This document shows positions 27,455-36,451 of a DNA stretch of 64,000 bases, piece by piece (the stretch's first letter is position 1; every line of letters begins with the position of its first letter). Source of the DNA: Gemmatimonadota bacterium (GTDB taxonomy: Bacteria; Gemmatimonadota; Gemmatimonadetes; Longimicrobiales; Gaopeijiaceae); NCBI GenBank assembly GCA_012960225.1, contig DUBS01000004.1, positions 90,652-154,651 on the forward strand, read 5' to 3'. The position numbers and the translations under genes were made by a program. Under the pieces are notes generated by a model, which was not told where the DNA came from, did not search any database, and saw only the letters and a program-made list of their open reading frames with translations.

Positions 27455-27497
27455 CGTGTCATGCCCTGATTCTGCCCTGCACCACTCAGGCCCGCAT

Positions 27498-27575
27498 CAG
27501 GACGCGCAAAATACTGTTCTATAGTCAGAGGCGAGTGGCGACCAAATAGGGGGGTGTACGGTACTGGGGGGTCTT
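27498..27575 (+). repeat. dispersed intergenic repeat, copy D
   Basis: CAGGACGCGCAAAATACTGT, then TCTATAGTCAG, GTGGCGACCAAATAGGGGGG and GTGTACGGTACTGGGGGG. It has the same orientation as A-C and closes the accessory stretch about 145 bp before the tRNA gene. Confidence 0.8.
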
Positions 27576-27720
27576 CACTGGCAGAATTCGGCCGATCCCG
27601 GAAAATTGTTACGAAAGCGATTCAGTGGGTTACTTATGGGTTACTTGGCCGTAAAATCCAAGACAGCCTCAGCCAACCCCAAAGCCCGGAAACCCTTGCG
27701 GTTACTAGCTTTACTACCAG

Positions 27721-27794
27721 TGCGCCCGACAGGATTCGAACCTGTGACCTCGTGCTCCGGAGGCACGCGCTCTATCCAACTGAGCTACGGGCGC
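27721..27794 (-). tRNA. tRNA-Arg (anticodon CCG)
   Basis: A full cloverleaf can be drawn on the minus strand. The acceptor GCGCCCG pairs with CGGGCGC, the D-arm is GCTC/GAGC, and the anticodon stem CGTGC/GCACG closes the loop CTCCGGA (CCG at positions 34-36). The T-arm contains the invariant GGTTCGAATCC. The sequence is very close to the E. coli tRNA-Arg(CCG). No CCA is encoded. Its 3' end points toward the repeat-rich island. Confidence 0.96.
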
Positions 27795-27857
27795 ATTCGA
27801 GGATCAAGATCGCGCAACCACCTTACCGGTCAAGCTGAAAACCAGGGTAGGAATAAG

Positions 27858-27893
27858 TCGACGCCCGCCACGATAAAGTGACGGGCGCCGTCA
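27858..27893 (-). terminator. probable terminator of rnpB
   Basis: Just beyond the rnpB 3' end on the minus strand, GCGCCCGTCAC pairs with GTGGCGGGCGT around a TTTATC loop. The hairpin is long and GC-rich with one wobble pair. The following T-tract is weak, so the call rests on position and stem strength. Confidence 0.55.
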
Positions 27894-27896
27894 GAC

Positions 27897-28255
27897 GAGC
27901 GCGTGAAATAAGCCGAGTTCTGTCCCCTTGCGGGGGAGGATCATTCCTCTAGGACTACCGTTGCCGGCAGCCTCGTGCGGCCTACCCAGGACTCAGTCGG
28001 AGCGAGCAACTCCTTGTCCCCTATTTGGCCTTGCTCCGGGTGGGGTTTGCCTTGCGACTCCCGTTACCGGAAGCCCGGTGCGCCCTTACCGCACCCTTTC
28101 ACCCTTGCCTGTGCCGCAAGCGGCCATCGGCGGTCTACTCTCTGTTGCACTTTCCGTCGCCTTTCGGCGCCCGGGCGTTACCCGGCACCCTGCCCTGCGG
28201 AGCTCGGACTTTCCTCCGATGGCATAAACCATCGGCGATCCTCACTCACGCGCTC
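27897..28255 (-). ncRNA. rnpB: RNase P RNA, bacterial type A
   Basis: The ribozyme subunit that matures tRNA 5' ends. The ends pair perfectly as helix P1: GAGCGCGTGA at 28255 and TCACGCGCTC at 27897. Conserved blocks are visible on the minus strand: GGAGGAAAGTCCGAGCTCC (CR I), ACAGAGAGTAGACCGCC, GGCAAGGGTGAAAGGGTGCG, and the 3' CRV-type AGTCCTAGAGGAATGA and ACAGAACTCGGCTTA. Size is about 359 nt. Several false open reading frames cover this stretch. It lies 100 bp upstream of the tRNA-Arg gene on the same strand. Confidence 0.97.
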
Positions 28256-28406
28256 ATCCCAATCCTAACTCATGGGCCCAACTCCCCCCAGTCCCCTAGT
28301 GTATTCAGACCGCTCGACCACCTCATCTGAACCAGCCTAGATAATTTGACTTGTGGGGGGTTGGGGCGACACGATTCTGCCTAATCAAACCAGCGAGACA
28401 TTTACG

Positions 28407-28919
28407 ATGCGACGTCTAAGCTTTCTGTGGTTCATAGTCCTTCTTGTCATCACTCCACTTGGAGTCACTGGCCAAGAAGAGCCAGTTGTTGTCTACCTTG
28501 TGAGACACTCTGAACGAGCGGAGGACGGCACGGACGATCCCCCGATTTCAGAGGCTGGTTGGGCACGATCACGGCTTTTGTCGAAAATCCTCCAGGATGC
28601 CGGGCTAACACATATCCATTCAACCGACTACAAGCGTACACTTTCGACGGGTGAGCCCACAGCAGAAGCTACTGGCTTAACGATCGACTTGTACGATGCA
28701 AGAGATCTGGCTGTAGCAGCTGCGCTTATAGCTGCTACTCCTGGGCGCCATCTGGTTTTAGGACACTCAAATACGACACCAGGCTTCGTTGAAGCCCTAG
28801 GTGGAGAGGGGGGTACCTCGATCGCTGAAATGGAGTATGACAGGCTCTACATTGTCACACTATTCCAGGGTAGTGTGAGTTCAGTGCTTCTCAGGTTTGG
28901 TGAGAAATTTAGCGGGTAA
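28407..28919 (+). CDS. exported histidine phosphatase (SixA/phosphoglycerate-mutase fold)
   Basis: From the ATG at 28407 (MRRLSFLWFIVLLVITPLGV) there is a signal peptide; an in-frame GTG-type start at 28353 would add 18 residues before it. The phosphohistidine motif is VVYLVRHSERAED, and the second catalytic His is in HLVLGHSNTTPG. The roughly 170-residue size and absence of a large cap resemble SixA-type phosphatases. The substrate is unknown; export suggests phosphate release outside the cytoplasm. It converges with the S9 peptidase gene. Confidence 0.88.
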   Translation: MRRLSFLWFIVLLVITPLGVTGQEEPVVVYLVRHSERAEDGTDDPPISEAGWARSRLLSKILQDAGLTHIHSTDYKRTLSTGEPTAEATGLTIDLYDARDLAVAAALIAATPGRHLVLGHSNTTPGFVEALGGEGGTSIAEMEYDRLYIVTLFQGSVSSVLLRFGEKFSG

Positions 28920-28963
28920 CTCGAGTTCGAAGACCGAGTAAACAATATCTCATTCGCTCAGTC

Positions 28964-31192
28964 TCAGGATCCATCCTGAGAAATGGGGCGATCCCCACTC
29001 GCCTCACCAAAATGCTCCCGGAACCAATCGAACATCCGTTCCCAATGATCCACGAAGTCTTCAGCAGAACTCGCCCGCCCCGCCCCGTGACCTCCACTCA
29101 TGTAGTTAACCCAGACAACCTCTTTTTCGAGTCGACGGAGCGCATAGTACATCTCCCGTTGATTCGTTGCAGGCACATTCCAGTCTCCTTCACCGGAAAG
29201 CATCAGTAGTGGGGTATTGATGCGGTCTGCGAACATGATCGCTGAATGTTCTATGTATTTCTGTGGTTGCTCCCAAAGAGTAGCACCAATACGGTCTTGG
29301 CCAATCTCAGCCGCACGGTAGTTACGAGTGGTGATCCTAGGACTATCGCCGAGAAATGAGATGATATTCACTTTGCCGGACACATTCGCTGCAGCGGCAA
29401 AACGATCGGTCTGGGTAATCAGCAAGTTCACTGCGTAACCACCGTAGCTCTGGCCGTACACGCCGATCTTGTCGTTATCGACTATGCCGCGATCAACAAG
29501 CTTGTTGATCGCAGATGGGACCGCCTTGAGCCAAGCCTCACCTGGAAAACCTTCTTCAAACCGCACAGAAGGCCTGAACCCAAACCACCCCTGAGCCGTA
29601 ATGAGGTTCATGTTCTCGTTATAACCGTTATCGAAGAACTGCTCGTAGATCTCTGCTACCAAAGGATATTTCCGGCCAGGCTCATAGCCGACGGGGTAAT
29701 AGAGGATCCCGTACAGCGTATTTCCGTCTATATCGAGATACTCGATGAGTTCGGTTTTCGAGAGTGGAAGATCAGCAAGCTGAGAATTTAGATCAGTCAA
29801 CTGCTTACGCTCACTAAAGTCCTCACTAGCGGCCCAAATCTCATCCGGACGATTACCGTCCGACATCCGATAGATGACCGTGCCACCGTCATCCGAGAAA
29901 CTAAAGGAGCGGTAAAGATTTTCATCGAGCATCATGGTTTCAATCGCGCCCGACTGAAGATCAAGGCGTTTCAAGCCTCGCTGCCATTCGTCACTAGCGG
30001 AGTAGGTGAAATAGATATAGCGACCGTCTTCACTCCATGATTGGACGGACCGGGAAGGACGCGATTCCTCGTCCTCTTCGAGTGGCAACACAAGCTCAAG
30101 GCCACCGTCATCTGGAGAAAGGATATGCCATCCCGTCTGAGAACTCATGAGAATACTCTGGTCGTCAGGACTCCACCTCATCGGCGAGAAACTCATCTTG
30201 GTAGAATCGTCTTCAGACACGGAACCACGATGTTGCTCGGTAAGATTGGCTGCACTGTCCTCTTCGAGCTTTCTCAGGAAAACATTTCCTTCCTCACTGT
30301 AAACAAAAGCGTCCCCAGCCTTGTTCCAGTTTGGGTTTGTACGGCGCTCGCTTGGAGCTACAATCGATTCTGGAGCTGACCCGTCGAGCACCAGTTTGAG
30401 GATTTCATACTCTGTGCCCTCATTTCTCTCGTAAGCTGTTTTTTGAGGTTTGACAGCGGTATAGGTCACGAAGTCTCCAGATTCCCCAAACCGGAGACCC
30501 TGCACGTCAGCCTCGGGGAGGATTTCCTCGACCGACCCACTGCTGACATTTACAAGCGCAGCTACCTGTCGGTTAGCGAGATTCCTAACTCTGTCCCAAG
30601 CCAGAAAATCATTTCTCGAGTCTTGGACAACGACTGGACCAGAGGTCATTACAGCAAATGCCTGTTGTGCCTCTTCTGCCCACGCTTCCGGCCTTAGTGA
30701 GAGAAGAACAGACGATCCATCCGGGGCCCAAATAAGGGGTGAGCTAGATGATATCTCTTTGGCAGTGCTAAGGCTGACGGATCTCGTATTCCCAGATTCA
30801 ATGTCGTACACCCTAAGCTGGTACTGGCCTCTCACCATCAAGAAATACCCGAGCTGAGTGTCGTCAGGAGACCATGTCAGCCCCCTAACCTGCACCGGGT
30901 CGCCGAACAGCCATTCCTGATCGCCAGATGTGGTTTCGATGAGGAGTACACGTGTGCTTGCAGGACTTACGTACGTCGGATCTCCGAAACGCATATGATC
31001 AACATCGGTGCGGTCTCTGCGAGATTGCACCGTGACTGCCAACCACTGACCATCGGAAGTGACATCTGCAACGCTTCCCGACATAACGTCGAGCGCCGTA
31101 TTGGGTGTGAAGAGGCCATCCTGCTGTGCAATTACTGAATCGCCAACGGCAGATACAAGGATGAGCGCGATAAAAACAGACGGTTTGAACAT
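28964..31192 (-). CDS. exported S9 family prolyl oligopeptidase-like serine peptidase
   Basis: A 742-residue protein: signal peptide (MFKPSVFIALILVSAVGDSV), an N-terminal beta propeller with recurring WSPDD/WAPDG strand motifs, and a C-terminal alpha/beta hydrolase. The nucleophile is in GVYGQSYGGYAVN, the acid is probably in LSGEGDWNVP, and the His in MSGGHGAGR. Family members act on oligopeptides, typically dipeptidyl- or acylaminoacyl-peptidases. The upstream gene is an M28 peptidase on the same strand with a 60-bp gap, so both may supply peptide breakdown together. Confidence 0.93.
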   Translation of the reverse strand: MFKPSVFIALILVSAVGDSVIAQQDGLFTPNTALDVMSGSVADVTSDGQWLAVTVQSRRDRTDVDHMRFGDPTYVSPASTRVLLIETTSGDQEWLFGDPVQVRGLTWSPDDTQLGYFLMVRGQYQLRVYDIESGNTRSVSLSTAKEISSSSPLIWAPDGSSVLLSLRPEAWAEEAQQAFAVMTSGPVVVQDSRNDFLAWDRVRNLANRQVAALVNVSSGSVEEILPEADVQGLRFGESGDFVTYTAVKPQKTAYERNEGTEYEILKLVLDGSAPESIVAPSERRTNPNWNKAGDAFVYSEEGNVFLRKLEEDSAANLTEQHRGSVSEDDSTKMSFSPMRWSPDDQSILMSSQTGWHILSPDDGGLELVLPLEEDEESRPSRSVQSWSEDGRYIYFTYSASDEWQRGLKRLDLQSGAIETMMLDENLYRSFSFSDDGGTVIYRMSDGNRPDEIWAASEDFSERKQLTDLNSQLADLPLSKTELIEYLDIDGNTLYGILYYPVGYEPGRKYPLVAEIYEQFFDNGYNENMNLITAQGWFGFRPSVRFEEGFPGEAWLKAVPSAINKLVDRGIVDNDKIGVYGQSYGGYAVNLLITQTDRFAAAANVSGKVNIISFLGDSPRITTRNYRAAEIGQDRIGATLWEQPQKYIEHSAIMFADRINTPLLMLSGEGDWNVPATNQREMYYALRRLEKEVVWVNYMSGGHGAGRASSAEDFVDHWERMFDWFREHFGEASGDRPISQDGS

Positions 31193-31253
31193 CGTTCGTG
31201 TCTCCTGCTTAAGATCTTGAATACGGCATCAGGCCAAGTCTTTTAGGTCATAC

Positions 31254-32810
31254 CTAACCACCTGGACTTCGCCTTGGCGGTCGACATTGAGGCCAGCGTC
31301 CAGGTTGACCAGTCCGCGGATCTGTGGGCAAGACCCGAGTGTCTGAGGACATTCGCTCCGGGTCCTCGGACGCCTGATACGCAAGCATCGCGGCAAGAGT
31401 CGCGTTATTCCGGAGGTCTGCAAAAACGATCTTATCGAATGTGTCCCGGTTGGTATGCCACGTGTATTGCCGATAATCCGGGTAGTTCGACTGCAGACGG
31501 AACCCTGGAGCAGGCTTACAGATGAAAGACATGTGATCACTTCCACCAGTCTCCGGAACGCCGGGAATATCCAATTCTATATGACCTGTAATCTCCACCG
31601 GGATTTTTGAAAACCATCTCCCGAAATGTGCTCCGGCACCCGTAAACCCCTGCATCCGTATGTAATCGATCCGCCAAGTACCGTTGTCCTGGTTGAACGC
31701 AGCCTGTAGCCCGTCTACAACCTCTGCGTTGTCAGCCGCAAACGCTGTCGAACCGATCAGTCCCTGCTCCTCGCCTCCCCAATGCCCAACCATGATTGTC
31801 CTACGCGGATTTGGGTATGTGGCCTTCAGAATCCGCATCGCCTCAAGCATCATGATCGTACCGGTACCGTTGTCGGTCGCACCTGAAGCACCATCCCAAG
31901 AATCAAGATGCGCACTCAATAGTACGTACTCATTGGGTAACTCGGTGCCAGGAATTGTGCCAACGACATTGAATGCGGGAACCTCACCGAGAGACTCAGC
32001 TTGAGCGTCAAGCCGGATTCTAGGTGACTGTCCGCGCTCAGCTAAGCGAGCGACAAGGCCGTAGTCCTCGCAGCTCAGATGGACTCCCGGTATGCCTGCC
32101 GTCGGAGAACTGAAAATCTTGTCTACACCCCAGCCAGCAGACCAGCGTCCAGTTAGAACTGCGATTGCACCAGCATCGGCAATTCTCTCGGGGGCACCAG
32201 GCCCCATGGCCTGTGTTGACGTCGCAAATGCCCTTCGTGCTTCATCCCTAGCGTTATTCATCTCCTGGAAAGACTCAGTTGTAGCGTGGTCCAACCAAGA
32301 TTGGTCTTCCCGGCAGGTCGGCTCTGCTAATGAGATCGCCACAATTCGACCATCGACTTCAGGCAACCATGCTTCGAATTCATCAGAATTTGAGAACAGA
32401 GGCGGTACGATCACCTCACCCTCAATTGGGCCATCAGTGCCCGGACTCCAGGCGAGGATCATTCCCTCCAATGTTCGCTTGCGAGGTGAGACAAGATCGA
32501 GGTGTGTGTAGCCGCGCTCCCACCCGGTCCACGTACCATACACTTGCTTTTCTGCGTTGATACCCCAGGCGGTGTAATTGGAAACCAGCCAGTCCCCTGC
32601 AGCATCAAAGCCAGGAGAACCCATCAGTCGAGGGCCAATCGAATCGAGAAGTGCTTGAGCCAAATCTACAACCTGTGATCCGCCCTCCATGCCCTCCTCC
32701 CACATATTCTGGATGACGGAATCATCGGTCGGGAATACCTGGCCCTCAATATCCTGACCAGGAACGCTCACTGTTATGAGCACAAAAAGAGCAAGCCATG
32801 TCTTCTTCAT
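31254..32810 (-). CDS. exported M28 family zinc peptidase
   Basis: From the ATG at 32810 (MKKTWLALFVLITVSVPGQD) there is a signal peptide. An upstream start at 32903 would overlap the neighbouring gene and hide the signal. Zinc ligands and catalytic residues appear in LSAHLDSWDGASGATDNGTG, GHWGGEEQGLIGS, AFNQDNGTW and TGGSDHMSF. The N-terminal part contains a protease-associated-like insertion. The final 20 residues (TDPRTGQPGRWPQCRPPRRS) are Pro/Arg-rich and unstructured. It lies upstream of the S9 gene in the same direction. Confidence 0.92.
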   Translation of the reverse strand: MKKTWLALFVLITVSVPGQDIEGQVFPTDDSVIQNMWEEGMEGGSQVVDLAQALLDSIGPRLMGSPGFDAAGDWLVSNYTAWGINAEKQVYGTWTGWERGYTHLDLVSPRKRTLEGMILAWSPGTDGPIEGEVIVPPLFSNSDEFEAWLPEVDGRIVAISLAEPTCREDQSWLDHATTESFQEMNNARDEARRAFATSTQAMGPGAPERIADAGAIAVLTGRWSAGWGVDKIFSSPTAGIPGVHLSCEDYGLVARLAERGQSPRIRLDAQAESLGEVPAFNVVGTIPGTELPNEYVLLSAHLDSWDGASGATDNGTGTIMMLEAMRILKATYPNPRRTIMVGHWGGEEQGLIGSTAFAADNAEVVDGLQAAFNQDNGTWRIDYIRMQGFTGAGAHFGRWFSKIPVEITGHIELDIPGVPETGGSDHMSFICKPAPGFRLQSNYPDYRQYTWHTNRDTFDKIVFADLRNNATLAAMLAYQASEDPERMSSDTRVLPTDPRTGQPGRWPQCRPPRRSPGG

Positions 32811-32877
32811 AACATCTTGTCCGGTTGAGCCAGCTAATACTCTGCTGAATGTAGGGTTTATTAGGGGAAAAGGGACC

Positions 32878-33621
32878 TCAGCGCGGCACCATGGTGCAAT
32901 CAACTAGGGTACTGCACCGCACTCGAAAACGCTGTCGGTCATTCGGAGGGAGCGACAAAAGAGTTACCGCCTCAATCGCCTCCCTCACATCTACAGTCTC
33001 CCCAGGTTGAAACACCAATGATATCTGCCAGCGAGGTTGATCTTCCAAGATAAAAGACTCAAGCTGCGAACCCGCTACCCACGGGATAGCCTCAAGAGCT
33101 TCATACATCTCATTTTCGTCCCGAGGGGTCTCCGGACCGGCACCGAGAGGAATCGTAAGCGGATCCGCCGAGAACGGATGGTTGATGCGCCACCGGTTCA
33201 CAGCGCGGTTCACTCGGCGCCAGTCTGCTCCACGTGACAACTCATATTGTGCGTAGTATTGCAGCAGATAGTTGTTATGCTTTGCACCAACTTCGAGCGC
33301 CTCTTCAAGTCGATGGATCGACTCCTCAACATCTCCTTCTGAGAGTGCCTGCATTCCCAGCAAGAAATCAGTATCCGGGTCTTCTGGGTTGAGTTGAGCA
33401 ACCACCTCTGTCATCTTCGCGTGCCGCGTCCAGAATAATGAATCGTCCACAAGCCCGGTCGTTCCCCTACCTGTCATGGAACAGCCAGAGGCTGACGCTT
33501 GGCAACCACTGATCCACTCGAGTGTTCCTCCGGATCGCGAAACAAGGTATTCGCGTGTACCGATCCCTAGAACGACTACATAGACGATCACTAACATTCG
33601 GTATCTCTGTAGAACAGCCAT
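32878..33621 (-). CDS. membrane-anchored TPR-like protein, unknown function
   Basis: A 247-residue protein: an N-terminal membrane anchor (MLVIVYVVVLGIGTREYLV), a short loop with two Cys (GCQASASGC), then TPR-like helices around DTDFLLGMQALSEGDVEESI and HRLEEALEVGAKHNN. The C-terminal domain is beta-rich and ends in a possible Cys pair (RVRCSTLVDC). The start shares one base with the stop of the preceding membrane-protein gene (TGATG), so the two are translationally coupled and may form a complex. No family name can be given. Confidence 0.7.
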   Translation of the reverse strand: MAVLQRYRMLVIVYVVVLGIGTREYLVSRSGGTLEWISGCQASASGCSMTGRGTTGLVDDSLFWTRHAKMTEVVAQLNPEDPDTDFLLGMQALSEGDVEESIHRLEEALEVGAKHNNYLLQYYAQYELSRGADWRRVNRAVNRWRINHPFSADPLTIPLGAGPETPRDENEMYEALEAIPWVAGSQLESFILEDQPRWQISLVFQPGETVDVREAIEAVTLLSLPPNDRQRFRVRCSTLVDCTMVPR

Positions 33622-34703
33622 CAGAGCCCAGCCTGCACTTGTTTATCGCGAACTTTCCAGATGAATGAGTCCAGGTAGTAGTGCATCATTCCGTAAGCAT
33701 AGACCATCATCTGTGAAAAAAGTCCATAAGAGGCTTCGTAGTCGAGGGCTGGGAGATTGAATTGGGGTATCGCTGGATACGGCGCAAAATTCACGACCCC
33801 AAAGCCGAACTCATCCAGTGGATAATTGATCAAAAGTTGGAATAGAAATGCATAGGCAACCCCACCAACGAGGAACCAACGAAGTTTCCCTTGACCAACT
33901 AGCCGGCTCCAAAATCCCGGCTTTGCTGCTGGGACGTCCGCAGTGCGCCGCATGAAAGAATAGACCATGACGATGTACTGAACCCCATGCATAATACGGT
34001 GGGCGACCGCGTATAGGAGAATTGAGTTTGTGTTCCAGGCAACAAAATACCAGAGGAAATAGCTCGCACCGATAAACACGTACTTGATCGGGTTGATCGG
34101 CTGACCACTTGAGATGGTCTTTCGTATATGCCAGGCATAGATCGCTAGATATACAATCAATACGACCCAGCTAGCGGTAAGGAGGCCCTCGACGAATCCA
34201 ACCGATACTGGAATATCCATCCTGTGCATCTCTCGGATCCACAGGAAACGAAACATCGGTGCATGCACAAACATGAAGCCGTATAGCACGAAATGCAGAG
34301 TGATATCGAAGCGACCAGTCGACGGCAGGCCAGCCCCTGCCTTGAAATCGTAGACACGAGACAGGCCGTGCTGCTGCATCACACTGTGTTGGTGATCCCA
34401 AGCTGTGACGAGGAGAAGTAGCGTAATCGGAGCCCAGATCAGGCCCGCACCCGTCAGAATGAGGATCAGGAAGGGGCCAACAATCAGCCGTTCCCTAAAG
34501 CGTTCCCAGACTTGAGGCATACCGTAGGAACGAACCCAACCGGCGTAGTGATGTGGGATCGTAATCCAGAGGTTGATGGATGCAACGGCGACGTACGGAA
34601 GCCAGCGCTGGAAACCCAGAGCAATCAGGACCGCCACGAAGGGGAGGCCCAGAAACCACACTAGGTCCGCTCGGCGACTCAGGATATAACCCGTTTTGAA
34701 CAT
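33621..34703 (-). CDS. histidine-rich polytopic membrane protein
   Basis: A 360-residue protein with about nine hydrophobic segments and conserved-looking His clusters at membrane borders: ITIPHHYAGW, WDHQHSVMQQHG, LHFVLYG, YAVAHRIMHGVQY and MMHYYLDSFIWKVRD. The multi-His pattern and the closing HYYLDxxxWKxRD recall di-iron or Brp/Blh carotene-cleavage-type membrane oxygenases, but identity is not established. It is translationally coupled to the TPR-like gene downstream. Its role is inferred to be membrane redox chemistry or lipid or carotenoid modification. Confidence 0.72.
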   Translation of the reverse strand: MFKTGYILSRRADLVWFLGLPFVAVLIALGFQRWLPYVAVASINLWITIPHHYAGWVRSYGMPQVWERFRERLIVGPFLILILTGAGLIWAPITLLLLVTAWDHQHSVMQQHGLSRVYDFKAGAGLPSTGRFDITLHFVLYGFMFVHAPMFRFLWIREMHRMDIPVSVGFVEGLLTASWVVLIVYLAIYAWHIRKTISSGQPINPIKYVFIGASYFLWYFVAWNTNSILLYAVAHRIMHGVQYIVMVYSFMRRTADVPAAKPGFWSRLVGQGKLRWFLVGGVAYAFLFQLLINYPLDEFGFGVVNFAPYPAIPQFNLPALDYEASYGLFSQMMVYAYGMMHYYLDSFIWKVRDKQVQAGL

Positions 34704-34855
34704 ACCGATCAGGTGCCAGCCTACACTCGGAATAAAGGGGTTGGAATGGTGAAGAACTTATCCAATTGGACCGAAAAAGCGCAGGACTTAGATACAGTCA
34801 ATTGTCTACCTTATCCCGAACCCGACACTCACAACTGGTACTATGATCGCCTTTC

Positions 34856-36304
34856 TTACCTGCTGTCTGAGACAGTTCCTATTGCCTTGAGTACTTCTCT
34901 AGTAAGGTCCCATCGGTTGAAACCCTGGCGACCGTAGTCGAGGCCCCTCCGCACGATAACTAGGTCATGTGATGGGACAACTACAACATACTGTCCGCGA
35001 TTCCCCGCAGTAGAATACGCGTCTGTTGGAACGTCGTCGCGACCCTCAGGAACAAGCCACCACTGACCACCATACTGGCCACCGCGACCAACGGTGGCCG
35101 CTGCAGGAGTGCGGACAAAGTTGATCCAGTCCTCAGAGAGAAGGCGCTCACCATGCCATGTTCCTCCCTGCAGGTACAACATCCCGAAGCGTGCCAAGTC
35201 ACGTGCATTTGTGTAGACCTGGCTACTCAGAATAAAGTCCCCAAAACGGTCTACACTCACGAGCGTATTTCTCATCCCAATCCGGTCGAACAGCGCCGAG
35301 CGCGGAAACTCCAAATATTTCTGATCGTCGCCAATTGCTAGCTTCATAGCGTAGACACCGAGCAGCGTATCGTAGTTTTCGTAGTCCCACATCGTGTCAG
35401 GTGCGCGGATCAGCGCTCGACTCAATGCACCTCGTACAGAGCTCGCGCCTGCCCAATAGGACATTCCGGAACCAGTCGCATACTCGAGGCCCTGATTGTC
35501 CACTGTGTACAGTCCACTAGACATATTCAGGACATTCCGGAGTGTGATTGCGTTACGTGGATCTGTGTCTGGTGACTGGGCACGAGGAAACCAGTCAAAG
35601 CCTAGGGGTTGATTAAGCGCAAGTTTTCCTTGGTCAACAAGCATCCCCATAAGCGTCACCGCGATACTTTTCGCGGTAGACCATGTCCTCGTCCGGGTAG
35701 AAATATCAAACCCAGGTGCGTAACGCTCATGAATGATTTTCCCATTATGGACCACAATGAGGCTGAGCGTCACCTGCTCAGGTGATGTGCGCTCAAAGGC
35801 CCAGTTCGATGCATCCTCCAGGATAGCCGCATTCACATTCGGTAAGAGGTTCTGGTCCTCGATCAGGTCACCGTCAGGCCACGGGATCTTATCTGGATCA
35901 CCCTCTAGAGGTGGAGTATCTAGTACTGGCAGGCTTTCGATATCCTCGAATGTCTGATCTGGTGCCAAGATTATGCATCCAAGCCCCTCTCTGAAGGCAG
36001 CACGCATAACTGGCGTTCCTCCAGGGGGACCGATCGCTACCGCTCGGCGGGCTCGGTCAATTTCATAGTCACCACCGTCAGGCGCCCCCACGGGCTGATC
36101 CAAATACGCTAGCTCTTGTTCAAATACTTGGTCGATCGTGCGGTTGGACGTGAATAGACCATTGCACATGAAAATCGCCTGCTGACCATAGCGGATCATA
36201 TCCCTCTGAGAACGCCAGTAGTCATAGGATTCTTGCTGTTGGGCAGTTACATAGCTCGGAGCTAAGACGGCGAGAACAATTACAATGCCGGCGAAACGCT
36301 TCAT
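34856..36304 (-). CDS. exported serine hydrolase, class C beta-lactamase/DD-peptidase fold
   Basis: A 482-residue protein with a signal peptide (MKRFAGIVIVLAVLAPSYVT, then AQQQ). The active-site S-x-x-K is in RTRTWSTAKSIAVTLMG. The second motif lies near YENYDTLLGVY, and the region around AYSTAGNRGQYVVVVPSHD corresponds to the third, K/H-S/T-G-like strand. The N-terminal 130 residues are an extra domain of unknown role. Such proteins include esterases and D-aminopeptidases as well as beta-lactamases, so resistance should not be assumed. Confidence 0.88.
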   Translation of the reverse strand: MKRFAGIVIVLAVLAPSYVTAQQQESYDYWRSQRDMIRYGQQAIFMCNGLFTSNRTIDQVFEQELAYLDQPVGAPDGGDYEIDRARRAVAIGPPGGTPVMRAAFREGLGCIILAPDQTFEDIESLPVLDTPPLEGDPDKIPWPDGDLIEDQNLLPNVNAAILEDASNWAFERTSPEQVTLSLIVVHNGKIIHERYAPGFDISTRTRTWSTAKSIAVTLMGMLVDQGKLALNQPLGFDWFPRAQSPDTDPRNAITLRNVLNMSSGLYTVDNQGLEYATGSGMSYWAGASSVRGALSRALIRAPDTMWDYENYDTLLGVYAMKLAIGDDQKYLEFPRSALFDRIGMRNTLVSVDRFGDFILSSQVYTNARDLARFGMLYLQGGTWHGERLLSEDWINFVRTPAAATVGRGGQYGGQWWLVPEGRDDVPTDAYSTAGNRGQYVVVVPSHDLVIVRRGLDYGRQGFNRWDLTREVLKAIGTVSDSR

Positions 36305-36451
36305 GATGCTTGCCTCAGTGCCACAGACGGTGGCGTATGGAGATCTGTTCAGTCCAATTGATCATACTGGCGGTGCGTGGGGTGCGCGAGGACAGAAAGG
36401 AGGACGCATAGGCAAGGATATGCACTCGCGCTGTTAGTGGGTTATCTGACT

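Noticed and set aside
22661-27575. Integron cassette array with attC sites
   Set aside because: Repeat copies lack recognisable R'/R'' core sites and an attC-like dyad, gene orientations are mixed and no integrase is present.
27554-28330. Several overlapping open reading frames on the plus strand
   Set aside because: They run antisense through tRNA-Arg and RNase P RNA, whose structures explain the sequence.
34713-34937. Plus-strand frame of 74 codons
   Set aside because: It overlaps the 3' end of the serine hydrolase gene and lacks protein-like composition.
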